A stretch of DNA of 64,000 bases. Source: Polytrichum commune. Taxonomy: Eukaryota; Streptophyta; Polytrichopsida; Polytrichales; Polytrichaceae. The stretch is taken from NCBI GenBank assembly GCA_950295325.1, contig OX485805.1:24353501-24417500 (forward strand). Direction: 5' to 3'. A program made the translations under genes and the position numbers. This document shows, piece by piece, positions 33,957 to 50,980 of this stretch (its first letter is position 1; every line of letters begins with the position of its first letter). Below the pieces are notes generated by a model, which saw only the letters and a list, made by a program, of their open reading frames with translations, was not told the origin of the DNA and made no database searches.

Positions 33957-34249
33957 CACTAAAAAAGATATTTAATGTTAGGTACTCTAAATGTCAATAA
34001 CCCTATGAAAGTAAGTAACATTAAATGTAAACTTAAATCAACCATGGTAATATGTAGAAGTTACATGTTTGAATTTCGTGTTAGTAAGGACATGAAATCC
34101 ATGCTTCACAGGAAGGGAGGTGACAGTAGAGAAGGCAGGAGCACGTTTATGTCTAACACTAATTGTCAAGAAATTGAAAATTAGTGTTAAGCATGGTAAG
34201 GTGGTAACAACATTAAATATAATCAAACACTAAATATCATATTTAGTGT
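33957..34249. mobile_element. CACTAAAT-family MITE, copy 1
   Basis: Closely matches 61942-62273: AAATGTCAATAACC-TATGAA, AGTAAGTAACATTAAATGTA, GGAAGTTACATGTTTG, TTTATGTCTAACACTAAT and GAAATTGAAAATTAGTGTT in both. The right end is CACTAAATATCATATTTAGT, itself a near-palindrome. The left end is degraded. Not coding. Confidence 0.78.
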
Positions 34250-35663
34250 GGTTTGGGAAGAATCACGTGTGATTTTCTACCCCCCCGTTGAACAGAAAGA
34301 TCTGCCAATGGCTAACTGGTCAGTGCTGAGAACAGGTTCAATCACTTGGAGGCGCGATGAATGACATCTCCTTTTATGAGAGTTTCCCGTAATTGACCAG
34401 TTGACCTCTTCAAGAAAGCCTAGGTAACATACATGGACCTTTATGTCGCCACACCTATATTTGAGTGGTATATGACAAGGCTTTTGCACTGTTATGATAA
34501 GATATGATATGATATGATATGTGCATTTAGGTTGTCTTCACGAATAGGTTGTCTCTTTATCCATGCATAAAGACCTGGTATTTTTATTGTTCTTTTAAAA
34601 AGAAGTTGATGTTTAGTAGAGTCCACTCATTTGAGGTGGCAGTGCATTATGGCCCGTGTAATGTCCGCCGTACAGTGACTTATGTCATAATGTTTGATGT
34701 ACATGGTCCTTTATGAAATGGATTGCCTTTTGGGGGAGTGTATTCTGGGATTTGAGGGCACATGTCCTCGGGCAGTGCCCTTAAATCTCAGATTTTGCTC
34801 CCCTCATGGAATTTTTCCATACATGATAACCTTGGGCCAAAATCATATCACAATGATGTTATAGTTTCATTTATTCATCCATATAGTAACCATCAAAAAA
34901 GTAAATTCTTGTATTTTGTTATTACGGTTGAAAAATGTTCAGACTATTACGGAATGTTGATATATTAATGCAGGGCAACCTAATTGCACATATCAGTGTA
35001 ATTAAGAATCAATGTCATAAAGATGCGTGCTATGATGAGATTGGACTATGTACTCTTATATAGAGAGCATTTTGGTTTTTAATAGTTTAAAACAATTGGA
35101 AGGGCCTTTGTGATCAAAAAATGAGATGATTTTCACTTTGACTCTAAGTCACTTTTGCATCTCAATTCTAGTTTTGAAACTTGAAATAACAATCTTTGTG
35201 ATTCGCAAATGGTATCAAGATGAGAGAATTCCCAGTCCGATCCAGCAACCAAGGTTATGTGTGGAGTTGGAAGATCCCACAAATAGGGTCATAAACCTTA
35301 TGTGTGCACATAACCGCCTTCCAATTCTCAAACACCTAAGTGATGCAGTGTTAAACCTATTTGGCAGCCACCCTCCATTCTCAAGCATCTAAATGTTCCA
35401 AAGACTAACCTACTTGAGAGTCATTTGCCCTACTTGTTAAGACCAACTATTCACATGTCAATTCAAGTTCACGTACAAGTTGCGTATCATCCTATTATTC
35501 ACATGGCTAGTAGGAATCTTTATTTCCTCCACTTCTACTATGTAAAAATCGCATCTCACAAGGAACCATGTACGCCAATTGAGCAACACAAAGTTCTTAT
35601 GCAATTCATGACATAATGGTAAACTCATCGGGCATCATGGATGAAAGGCTCTAGTAATAACTG
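34250..35663. other. No gene seen
   Basis: A GATAT microsatellite lies at 34501-34521. A stretch near 35130-35400 is open on the plus strand for 88 codons but has no recognisable domain. Confidence 0.4.
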
Positions 35664-36392
35664 AACACTACACTAAGGGCCGGTTCACACTATGCCCAAG
35701 TCGAGAGGAGAAGCGTCACTTTTCTGGACCAAACTATGTCAAGAGAAGCCTTTGGGCTGAAAAAATATATTAAAATAATCCACTGAAAAAATAGTTCGGC
35801 CTCTCGACGGAAGTTTGGGTCAAGCATTTTGCTTGACCCAAACTTTGCTCAAGAGGCCGAACTCTTAGCACCATAACTTCCTAAAAGTGTTGCCACCTAG
35901 GCTCTTTTGGAGGCAACGTCCTTTGGACTTCGGCCTATAGTGTGAAGGCCAAGAGGACGGACTTTGGACATTTCTGCATTTTCATTGGTCCAAACACTTC
36001 TCCTCTCGAAGTTTGGCCATAGTGTGAACCGGCCCTAAGTATCATATTTAGTGTGACCAATTCTCTTTGTCTTTTGTAAATTGTCCGTGTAGCATCACCA
36101 ACATTGAATGCAAACCTCACATATTTGCCATTCCTTGTAAAACACTTTGGGCATTATAGATTCACAATGTTGCAATTACTGTCACTAAATGATTTTTCAT
36201 CCAAATTTCAATCATCCATGACAACAACTCATTACATAAATGTTAAGATTTGGAACATACCAAACTTCATAAGTATTTCATTACAGAAGTGTAAGTTGGG
36301 ATGCGTGTAAACTTATTCACAATAAGTGTCATCAAGAAAAGTTACCACAGCGACATAAAATACCATAACACTAAATACAATATTTAGTGTAG
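35664..36392. mobile_element. CACTAAAT-family MITE interrupted by Tourist T3
   Basis: Removing T3 (35677-36035) and one TAA rejoins CTACACTAA with GTATCATATTTAGTGTGACC, which mirrors the right end (reverse-complemented CTACACTAAATATTGTATTT). A nested pair in which the Tourist element is the younger insertion. The interior shares ATTGTCCGTGTAGCATCACC-type words with about 51020-51070. Confidence 0.75.
35677..36035. mobile_element. Tourist-like MITE T3 with TAA duplication
   Basis: Left GGGCCGGTTCACACTATGCC and right reverse-complemented GGGCCGGTTCACACTATGGC, then AA-TCGAGAGGAGAAG in both. TAA flanks both ends (35674-35676, 36036-36038). The interior contains GAGAGGCCGAAC-type words in both orientations. 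359 bp, the cleanest copy in the window. Confidence 0.9.
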
Positions 36393-37800
36393 TAGGTTGG
36401 GGGCAAATACATTCCAACTAAGCCCCACAAGACCAATTTGGGGTCTTTAATGCCACTTTCAGAGTCAAGTCGACGTTATATAGAATTCATAACAAGTCAA
36501 GATACAAAATCGTTCACTACATTTTCATTATCTAATAGTGGAAGTGTGTACACCAATGTGTGCAATTCGAGTGCCAACGCTAATATATCAACATTCCACA
36601 ATATTTTGAATATTTATAACCACATCAACAAATTACAAGAACTGTTCTTCTACCACAATTGCTATACAGATAAATGAACAGTTATTAGTTTTCATGATAT
36701 AATTTTGGCCCAAGATAATTTGCATGAATATAAAGGCAACCTATTCGCAAATGCAACCTAAAAGCACATATCAATGTACATTTTGCTACCAAACAACCCA
36801 GTTTGATACCAATGGCTCAAGTGAAATTACTTCCCTCACAAACAATCTGCTTGCTGTTAGTAGTGCACATCTTGACATTCCAAAAGGACCAAGAGGTGTG
36901 ACTTTCACGCCAAGTCAGTAATATTCCTCCAATCTGTTTGCCCATCATCTGTCAGGAGTGGAACATTATGATCCACAACAGGATCACTATCAATCCCAGT
37001 TTCTCATAATACTACACGGAAGGAAACAAGCAAAGGTAAGGGAGCGGTTGATAACTGTGTTGTAACTGAGAGGTTCCCACATTCACTTACTACGACAAAT
37101 TTGAGATTCAAACTGGGTCACAACGAATCGCTTGGATGTCAATTCAAGACTTCCCATACCCCCACAAAACTCCCATCAGTACACACAACTTTTTGGCAGA
37201 GCATGTAATCTGTGATTATAACACAGGATCAGCACACAAGTTCCTAGCCATTGGTCACTGTAAAGCAAGAAATTTCATCACCATAAACAGAGTGCCTCAA
37301 ATTGACAAACTGGGTGTGTGGGAGGTATCATCTCGATGTGAACAAATACACTCGAAAGATTATGCACTGCAACCGATCAGCCAAGCACGGTGTTGCACAA
37401 AGTACCCTATTTTTGCTTGATTCGTAAAACATGCAATGTACCTGTAAACACTGTAACACAAACAGAGGCAATTTGGGTGGGAAATATGGGAAGCAGAAAA
37501 GGTGATGTTCATTGGTAATGGCAGAATGCTCACCACAGGCATGTACATAGCAGCAACCATTGCTATTCCCACATAAAAGATTTTACAAAGCTCTGACCTA
37601 AAATTTTCTTCTATGTTGGGAGGTCGTTACAAAGTTTCTTTAATTGAAATCAAAGAACCGACAGAGAGTCCCTCCATATCAGATACTTGTTCTCCACAAG
37701 CAGAGAAAAATGTGAGATTAATGGACCTAATGCACACCTAATTGATTTCCAGAAGTGTGTATATTCATATTGACAGCAATGAAAAATGGATAACCTTCAT
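36393..37800. other. RPT3 3' flank; no other gene seen
   Basis: Short open segments only, none with recognisable domains. The part adjoining 37800 should hold the RPT3 3' UTR. Confidence 0.4.
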
Positions 37801-41639
<3,839 letters not shown>

Positions 41640-41662
41640 GCTCCAATTCGCGCGTAATGTTC

Positions 41663-41670
41663 AACCCTAA
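41663..41670 (-). promoter_or_regulatory. Telo-box (AACCCTAA) just upstream of RPT3 ATG
   Basis: AACCCTAA lies 24 bp upstream of the start codon. Telo-boxes are common near the transcription start of plant ribosomal-protein and proteasome genes. A single 8-mer, so chance occurrence is possible. Confidence 0.45.
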
Positions 41671-42621
41671 CGCTCTCTGTGTCTTCCTTTCTGTGTTTGC
41701 TGCAACAATAGTCCCAATGCTTCAGGGTTTGAGTATGGCCATGGGGTGCCTCTGGGAAGACGAAGACGAAGACGACCGACCCTCTCAGTCATGGATGAAT
41801 GACATCGTGGATGATTTCATGGACTGGAGACCAGTCGATGAACGTGGATGAATGTTGTCCCGCTTGAATGGATGGTACAAGGTGTCTCTGGACGAATGAT
41901 AGACAGAGATTGCATAGCGTAGGTGTTTTAACATTTACAGGCCGAAACGTCCCAAATGGCACTTAAAATTATTAAGCATTTACATGATGGTGTCTTTCCA
42001 AAGAATGAGGTTGTGATTAACAAAACTTTGATCATTTTCAGCACTTGTTGAAAATCTCTCAATACACAACTTGAGTGTATATGGAGAATTATGGAATTAA
42101 AGAAGAATCATGTTCATGTGATACAGAGTCCCACAAAACACGGTCAAGAAGTATGTAATGTTATGCATTTTCAAGAGTCGTTTGCTTCTGAGTCTACAAT
42201 GATGCTCGGTCATGGGAGTACGAATGAGAGTGGTTAAACATGATAGTGAACCACAACAAAATGACATTCTGACAACTTTTGTATTTGAAGAATGCATAAT
42301 GTCATCACAATGTGGATGACTGGTGGACGGGTAGGTGTTAGCCCATAAAAGTGCACATGCCAAATGGCACTCTCAACTAAATTGAATAGACCTTGCTAAA
42401 AAAAAGTGTCACTTTTAGCCCTAAAAAAGTCCTTGCGTTGTTGATAAGGTTTTCTATGACCTCCCAAAAATTGAACAAACGAACTTATAAATGATTATTC
42501 TTTTGTGTTCTGAAAAGTGTTGACATCTCAATAGGGTTTCAGAGCTTGACAATGGAGAGTCTTGCAAGACAAAGCTAACCTCTAAGGTGGAGGTGCCTCA
42601 ATCGAATACAACAATAGTTTG
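41671..42621. other. RPT3 upstream flank
   Basis: A short Asp/Glu-rich open frame near 41730-41850 has no recognisable similarity and is probably not a gene. The RPT3 promoter should lie here; nothing else recognised. Confidence 0.4.
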
Positions 42622-42960
42622 GGCACCTATATTTGAGTGGTATGTGCTTGGGTGTGGATCTAAGAAGTGGCACCAAAAAGAATATGTTTAAGAGAGATTA
42701 GATTACATATTCATAATCTGGTAACAATTCTAGGCTCAATAGTCAACATAATTTTTTATTTTTATTTTTTTGGGGGGGGGTATATGACCACTTAATGAGT
42801 ACAAAAAATTTACTTTGATAACAAATAATATATTAAAATAATCTCCAAAAATTACATGGCTAATGTTTACATGCACAAATTGGATTTGCGAATCGACTTG
42901 CACTAATGACATGTTTTATATCCTACAAGAAGTGGGTGCAAAGATAAAGGTATTCATCTA
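42622..42960 (+). repeat. Dispersed repeat (family F), copy 2
   Basis: Collinear with 18419-19030 (GTGAGTGGTATG-like opening, GATTACATATTCA, TTACTTTGATAA, ACAAGAAGTGGGTGC). A G-rich run (TTTTGGGGGGGGG) sits at about 42767-42780. Confidence 0.6.
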
Positions 42961-43378
42961 AAGGGATAGATCTACCTTAATTGAGAAGTATTTGCAACAA
43001 TTGTTGCTACATTCCACACAATAAGAAAGACCCACCATGGACAATACAAAGAGAATGGAATTATGCATAAAGTCTTTGCATCAAACATCCAACGAGTTGG
43101 CTAAAACATGATTTTAAGCTTGCTTAAGTTATGTAAAAAGTCACCCAATTTTTCTTAAGCCTTAAATCATCATGTTGCAAAGAGTGATGTTGGGATTATA
43201 AGAAACCAATTTTTAAGCTTGTCACACTAGAATGGATGCACAAAGCCAACCTTACAATTGGATTTCACATTTGGAGCTGAATATATTAAATTACAGATTC
43301 GCTTAGTTTTTGCAATCATAAATTTTAATCATTTTTGGTTATCATGTAAAAAAATATAAAAGCATTATGAAAGAATAC

Positions 43379-43754
43379 ATGTCTAACAAGAAGGCAAATG
43401 AAGTTTTTGGTTCAGATAGAGTGTAAAAATATAAATGGTTTCAAGAAATGAACGAATGACATGGAAACAAAGCAGGTATACAAAATCAAATTCCAGCAAG
43501 TACAACGGAATCATTTGCACAAGATATTAATTCTTCTACACATGTTTTCTATCAAATAACATCAATTACTACACCAACAACAAGTGGCTCACAAAACAAG
43601 AAAAAATATTGAAAAAAATATTGAAAAAAATATTGAAAGTTTGTTAGATTAGGCTATCGACAATTCTAAAGATCTTCTTGCATCATTCCAAGAATCTATC
43701 AATTTCTTTCAAAACATGGATACAAATTTTGTTGCATTTTTACATAAAGTTTAG
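43379..43754 (+). pseudogene. PIF/Harbinger ORF1 C-terminal remnant
   Basis: The plus-strand frame ending at the TAG at 43754 reads LLD-AIDNSKDLLASFQESI, then FFQNMDTNFVAFLHKV, the Lys/Gln/Ser tail style of the accessory Myb/SANT protein of PIF/Harbinger elements. Stops interrupt it upstream, where AATATTGAAAAA is tandemly repeated (about 43605-43640). It is convergent with the transposase relic beginning at 43904, the same arrangement as the 10-12.9 kb element. Confidence 0.5.
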
Positions 43755-43903
43755 TTACTACTCTATCACATCACTATTGTTATCGCTATTTGTATCTAGT
43801 ATACCATATCTATACCGCATTTTGTACTGCCACAAATTTTTCGCTAGTAAATTATGCATAACTGTGGTTTTCCCTAGAATATTATTTGTCTTCTCATTTT
43901 CTC

Positions 43904-45000
43904 TCAATAAAAGTAAATTTGATCTACATCATTTAATTCGTGTAGAATTGGAACATCATTCTTGGTCATAATCCTTCTCTTCACTTCAGTAAGTCTTGAT
44001 CTTTCTCCCCGCATTTCGCTTCCTTCTCGTAATTCTTCCTCAGTAACTCTTATAGCTAGTTTATTTTCTGCTTCTACAATCCAATCTTCTTCGATACATT
44101 CATTGTTCATAATACATAAATTATGCAACACTATACACGTAGCTACAATATCTTATATATTCCTCAATGGTATCTCCGATCGCTTCATTATCAGCCTTCA
44201 TTTATCCTTCAGAATACCAAATGCCCTTTTCTACACACATTCTAGTTGAAGATTGTATAAAAATTTTGTTTGTCTTTTTCTTGAACAATGCAATCTTCAC
44301 ACTCTTAAACAAACAGTACATACACGGCCTTACTAGATACGTAGCGTTTTCGTCAAGTTTATATGACTGGTATATTTCCTCTATACATATATGTCTGATT
44401 TTCGACATCTGGAATATAACCCAATCGTGTAGAATTTCTACCCATCTAAATTCATAATTCCATAACATACAATTTGGTCTTATAATCCATTGTAAAATTA
44501 TTGAGTAAAATGATTTCTTACAGTAATAATCTTTTCCGCTGATTACCGGAGCTAAAACAAGAATATGCAAACCGCTTATCGTTCATGTAACATACAGTAT
44601 ATCATGTAGTTGTTCAAACCTTCTAGCTAAAACCCTCAACTATGATTCATCTGGAATTTTTATAAAAATTGGTTGCAAATGCTTCCTAACAACCCTACAA
44701 AATTCCCTTATTATTTTTGATAATGTGCTCGTATGAATTCCATACAAGTCTCCTATACTTTGAAGTTCATCGCCACTACCTAACTTATGCAATGACATTG
44801 CTACCCTTTCTTGCACCATTACAGTAGCTTTAAATCGGGTTTCCTCTTTCTTCAAATATGGTCCCAACCTCTCACACAAAAATTTGAAAGTATTATATGT
44901 CATTTGAGTTCGCTTCCTAAATTCTCTTTCCGTCCACGATCCCAACAACAAGAATTCTACAAATCCGGACATCCGTTCTTGATTTCATATGTTTATCATT
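43904..45000 (-). pseudogene. PIF/Harbinger transposase relic
   Basis: Three minus-strand blocks in order. At 44972-44640: the N-terminal helix-turn-helix region (QERVAMSLHKLGSGDELQSI, GIHTSTLSKIIREFCRVVRK). At 44570-44380: the start of the DDE core (VISGKDYYCKKSFYSIILQ, then the region normally reading VGWPGSVHD, here degenerate). At 44220-43904: AFGILKDK, stop, RLIMKRSEIPLRNI, stop, DIVATCIVLHNLCIMNNECI and a charged tail. At least two stops and two frame changes show it is dead. The right-hand flank to 45486 carries a Tourist-type terminus. Confidence 0.85.
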
Positions 45001-45295
45001 CTATGCCCCATACTCTCATACACCAAGCTCAAAATCGTAACCTTCTCCCACTCTCCTTGTAAAAGCATTGCTTGAATGTTCACAACATGCTTCACAAGCA
45101 TATACAAACACATGTATAATCCTAAAAGCAAAACAAGGCTCCTCTGTCGCTCCTTCGTCGCTCCTCCATTGCAACCATATTTGTTGAAATTCAAAGTGAA
45201 TACAAGCCAAATCAAGAAGTGAGGTCAAGACAAGACTATTGAAGCCAAGATAATGGTCAAATTTGGTTTTTTTTAAACTGCATTTTTTTGTGTAT

Positions 45296-45486
45296 ATATT
45301 AAAAAAACAACACCCTCATTTTTTTCTCCATGGTCTTTTCTCTTGGTCCACATTTGGTTTACACCCAATGAGGGGCCCATGGCTCTCAAAACTAAATTTT
45401 TTATGAAGTTGGACCATGGAAGTCGAACCATTGACAAACGCCATCTTCCATGGTCCGACTTCATGGTCCATAGTGTAAACCGGCCC
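45296..45486 (-). mobile_element. Terminal region of the second Harbinger element
   Basis: It ends (reverse-complemented) in GGGCCGGTTTACACTATGGA followed by CCATGAAGT, with TAA at 45487-45489. Its ~190 bp run collinearly with the right end of MITE T6 (about 50790-50977): CTCTTGGTCCA-TTTGGTTTACACC, CAAAACTAAATTTTTT/TAAAATGCATTTTTTT, TGGACCATGGAAG and ACTTCATGGTCCAT. The matching left end of the element was not found. Confidence 0.65.
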
Positions 45487-45489
45487 TAA

Positions 45490-45986
45490 GGGCCACTTCA
45501 CACACGAGCCAAGAGCCATGACCATGAAATTGTGAGAGCCCAAAAGAAAGTGTCCAAAGGCCTTCCCAATACACCACCAAAAATCATGTAGTGTGGTTGT
45601 GGGCTCTCAAGTGCAGTGTGAAGTCATATGTGACCGGACCCTCAATTAAATGCTATTTAAGTGGATTTCTATTTATGTGGGGTCCTCACACATGGTAAAA
45701 TAGAATAAATCAACGGTTATGAGCGTTCAAAGTGCCATGGTCTCCCGGTTTTGTGTTAGGCCTACCTCCAAGAGGCGGGTTTCTAAAATATTCCAAGTGA
45801 CCGTGAAACATGATCCATTTGATGTTATGTAGGAATCCATGTAGACTTTACATCCATCTTGCATTCACTTACTCCGTTGGTCCCTCAAGCATAGTGTGAA
45901 GCGAACTTGGACCAGCTCCACCTTGTCCACCAATGAGAGTGCTTGAAGTGCAATGGTCATGGCCATCAGTCTTGTGTGTGAACCGG
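45490..45986. mobile_element. Tourist-like MITE T4
   Basis: The left end GGGCCACTTCACACACGAGC immediately follows the TAA shared with the neighbouring Harbinger terminus. The body is collinear with T5 (52703-53621) minus T5's nested insert. The right end (GTGTGTGAACCGG) is degenerate, so the boundary is approximate. Confidence 0.7.
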
Positions 45987-46559
45987 TTGAAGTCCAAGAC
46001 TTCAGGAATATTACTGATCATTTTAGAGGAATTTATAGAATATGACCCAATTTAATGAAGAAAAACCGAAAGATGTCAATATGTAACCACTTGGACTTGG
46101 AAACACTGGGATCTTGACTGATTATGCCCAAAAATCTCCTTGGACACTGGAATGGGATTTCTGAAAGTGGACTAGTCTCATGTATATTGGTAGGTCTTGA
46201 CTTTCACTTTGGGTGGGAGAGGGCAGACCCTTTACTATACGCTTCATTTCACTTTCAGGTAAACAAATCTCCGCGATGCCCACTCAATCACAAGTATTGA
46301 AATAACCCAACATGATGATTACCCAACATGTTAGTAACAAATTTCCTAAGACAGATGACATCCAGTTGTATTGAATTGAGAGAGTCCTTGCAGGTTCAAG
46401 TAGTGATTGGTGACAAATTGTTGAGGAATTCAAAACTGCCCCAGTCAATTTAACGTGGGTAGGCAAAGATGAACAATTGTATAGTAAGCCACGGTATCTT
46501 GCAATGAATGCTGCTCAAACTATCGAGTGATCTCTTTGCCAGATTTAGGATTTACGTTA
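45987..46559. other. No gene seen
   Basis: No recognisable element or frame. Confidence 0.4.
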
Positions 46560-47520
46560 CATAAGTTGCTCTACGCTGGAAATGTTCCTTGATGCCTCGA
46601 GGCAATCTGTTTAATTTCTGGTACAGATCAAACGAATTCAATTTGCGAGAAGTAGCTGAAACAAACCTGATGGCTTGAACCCCACAACAGGAACTACAGG
46701 GAAATCAAATGGGAATGCCCATAATCGACCTAGTCCGCCAAGTAACCACCAATCTACTCCAGTAAGTAATTAGATCCTTAGCACACCACACGGCATCAAA
46801 ATTCTTTCAGGGCACCCTCTTTAGCGGCATCTGGAGCTTCATCAATATGGAGAAAGAACGTCTGGGCTTAGGCACCGCATAGCGCCACACCTGTTGTGTG
46901 AGAGGGCATTCAAGGAATCTGTGCACCACCGGCTGCACAATGAGCACCACAATGACGACACCCGGTATCAATCTCCTGAGAAATCCGACCCCTCTTCATT
47001 CGTTGACGGCCACCGCCTTGTGAAACACCGACCAAATTGAAAGCTGTCTACTCCACGGAATCTGTGTACCACCGGCTGCACAATGAGGACACCCAGTATC
47101 AATCTCCTGAGAAATCCGACTCCTCTTCATTCGTTGACGGCCACCGCCTTGTGAAACACCAACCAAATTGAAAGCTGTCTACTCCACGGAATCTGTGCAC
47201 CACCGGCTGCACAATGAGCACCACAATGACGACACCCAGTATCAATCTCCTGAGAAATCCGACCCCTCTTCATTCGTTAACGGCCACCGCCTTGTGAAAC
47301 ACCGACAAATTTGAAAGCTGTCTACTCCACACCATCCTCCATTTAGGAACCACATGCCACGAGGCAATCTGGCATGACACAAAGATGTCAATCTCTCCTC
47401 TAAGCTAAAAAACTTGTTCACTCCGGACAAGACGAACCAAACGAATGTCACTGAAATCGTATTGTAGGCTTCAATGGCATTTGCTTCATTGACCCCATAG
47501 AACAAGCATGTAATCGCCAT
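46560..47520 (-). pseudogene. Probable LINE reverse-transcriptase zinc-binding fragment
   Basis: On the minus strand, frame-shifting text reads like the zf-RVT domain at the C-terminal side of plant non-LTR retrotransposon polymerases: a Trp/Phe-rich part (VTFVWFVLSGVNKFFSLEER, then LPRGMWFL), then TGCRHCGAHC, an H/E-poor gap, then ECPLTQQVWRYAV. The CxxC...CPxxxxVW pattern is the basis for the call. Many stops. A tandem triplication (46914-47330) falls inside it. No polymerase core, endonuclease or poly-A tail was seen, so this is a decayed piece. Confidence 0.45.
46914..47330. repeat. Three tandem units of 143, 131 and 143 bp
   Basis: Units 46914-47056, 47057-47187 and 47188-47330, each running from GGAATCTGTG(C/T)ACCACCGGC to GAAAGCTGTCTACTCCAC. 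They are nearly identical; the middle unit lacks 12 bp (CACCACAATGAC-like). The low divergence indicates a recent event. Confidence 0.95.
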
Positions 47521-48125
47521 GGACTATCAATGGCTCCAAAATTTGCAAGACTGACGTTGGGGGAGATTGCTGATCCTTCTCAAGCCTTCGCAATTCAATT
47601 CTTGAGCGGTTATTTAAAACTCAACCATGAGGATCGCCAGTCTCTACCAGGATCTTAGATTTTGGAGCTCAACGACGATCTTAGATGACATGCTTAGTGA
47701 GTGGAAGCAATTCGTTCACGTCCTACAATCCAGAAGCAAATTACGTGAAAACGCTACATAAACTCCATAGATGATACTTCATACAAAACCTGCAAACATT
47801 GGTATTGAGCACGTTTCAATGTCGGCATCAGAGCTTGGACATGTGAGAGATTTGCAAGACGATTCTTCCACTTTCCAGACAATGAACCGGCAAAGAAATC
47901 CATGCCGAACACAAAAGCAATGCAATGAACAAATGAGCTGCAACCAGTTACCACTATATGAGCAAATTAGGTCTTTACTGAGTTCGTGACACATGTATAA
48001 ACAGATTATTTCACACCCCTAACTGCCCTATGAGGCCAACAAGTATCGAATAACAGCAGCGTCCTGCCAGCTTGGCCATTGACGACATCTGCACTACTCA
48101 AAATGTGGCATCGATTGTAAACTAT
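47521..48125. other. Polyubiquitin 3' flank
   Basis: Should contain the polyubiquitin 3' UTR (minus strand). Nothing else recognised. Confidence 0.4.
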
Positions 48126-49988
<1,863 letters not shown>

Positions 49989-50202
49989 CTAAAAGAAAAC
50001 GGCACAAGAGAACGCTCCGCAGCACACTCTACGCAAGCCCTCCCTTCTGCGCAAACTAAAAGCTCTCTCTACCAACGGCAAGCTCCCTCTCCGTCGGTCT
50101 GTCTATCTGTATGTCTCCGAGCAGGGGAAGAAACGGTCACAATGGAGAAGAAGAGCGGAGGCGAAGCGTAAGTACTTGTCGCCCAAACCCCAGTCGGACG
50201 CC

Positions 50203-50215
50203 TTCCAGAACATTC
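50203..50215 (-). promoter_or_regulatory. Perfect three-unit heat-shock element
   Basis: TTCCAGAACATTC matches TTCnnGAAnnTTC exactly, three contiguous alternating HSF-binding units. It lies 248 bp upstream of the polyubiquitin ATG; plant polyubiquitin genes are often heat-inducible. The only TATA-like word seen (TTATAAGG on the minus strand, about 50325-50332) is farther upstream, which would put the HSE in the leader; alternatively transcription starts downstream without a clear TATA box. Confidence 0.6.
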
Positions 50216-50410
50216 AACTCTCCTTTTTTTTCTCCGCTGCCCGGGGTGCCTGGGCTGACAATGCAGACGAAACGGAAAGCGGGGAAACTTCTCACTTTTA
50301 GCTTCCTTCTTTCTCACTCCATTCCTTATAATATGCCTCTTGTCTTTATCTACACTTTTGGCCTTTACCTTGCGTGTGCTAATCCTTACACGTTACGGAG
50401 TACATACTAA

Positions 50411-50977
50411 GGGGCTTGTTTACATCATGGACCATGAAGTCATCCCTTTCCTCCTCTAATAACATATGTGAAATCGGCCATTCAACTCGTCTCAGGACCA
50501 CTTTGGTTTACATCAAGAAAGAAATGTAAGAGTGACCCTGGAATTTGAAGTCCCCAAAATGATTATATTTTAGGTCTACGTTATCTATTGTCATGGTCCA
50601 ATGAGTTTCGCAATGGGAAAGGCAAAAGAGGTTCCCTTGTTGCAAATGTCAAGGGACCGTGGCAGAGAAATGTCGGGTTTTTTTTTTCCGAAACCTTTTC
50701 CATAGTTACGGAGAAAGAAGGGATGAAGGTCAAACATGAAGAAAAGTCCCAAAACTGCACTTTTTGGACATATATTCAAAAATTCAGCACATCCACTTTT
50801 GGGTACATGGTCACTTCTCTTGGTCCATGTTTAGTTTACACCTAGTCAACGGCCCGAAGGCTTTTAAAATGCATTTTTTTAGAAATTGTACCATGGAAGT
50901 GTGACCATGAGGTGTGACCATGGGAAAAATGCCCTCTAACATGGGACAACTTCATGGTCCATGATGTAAACAACCCC
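50411..50977. mobile_element. Tourist-like MITE T6 with TAA duplication
   Basis: Left GGGGCTTGTTTACATCATGG and right reverse-complemented GGGGTTGTTTACATCATGGA, both continuing ACCATGAAGT. TAA on both sides (50408-50410, 50978-50980). The right ~190 bp match the terminal region flanking the Harbinger transposase relic at 45296-45486. A T9 run lies near 50680. 567 bp. Confidence 0.88.
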
Positions 50978-50980
50978 TAA

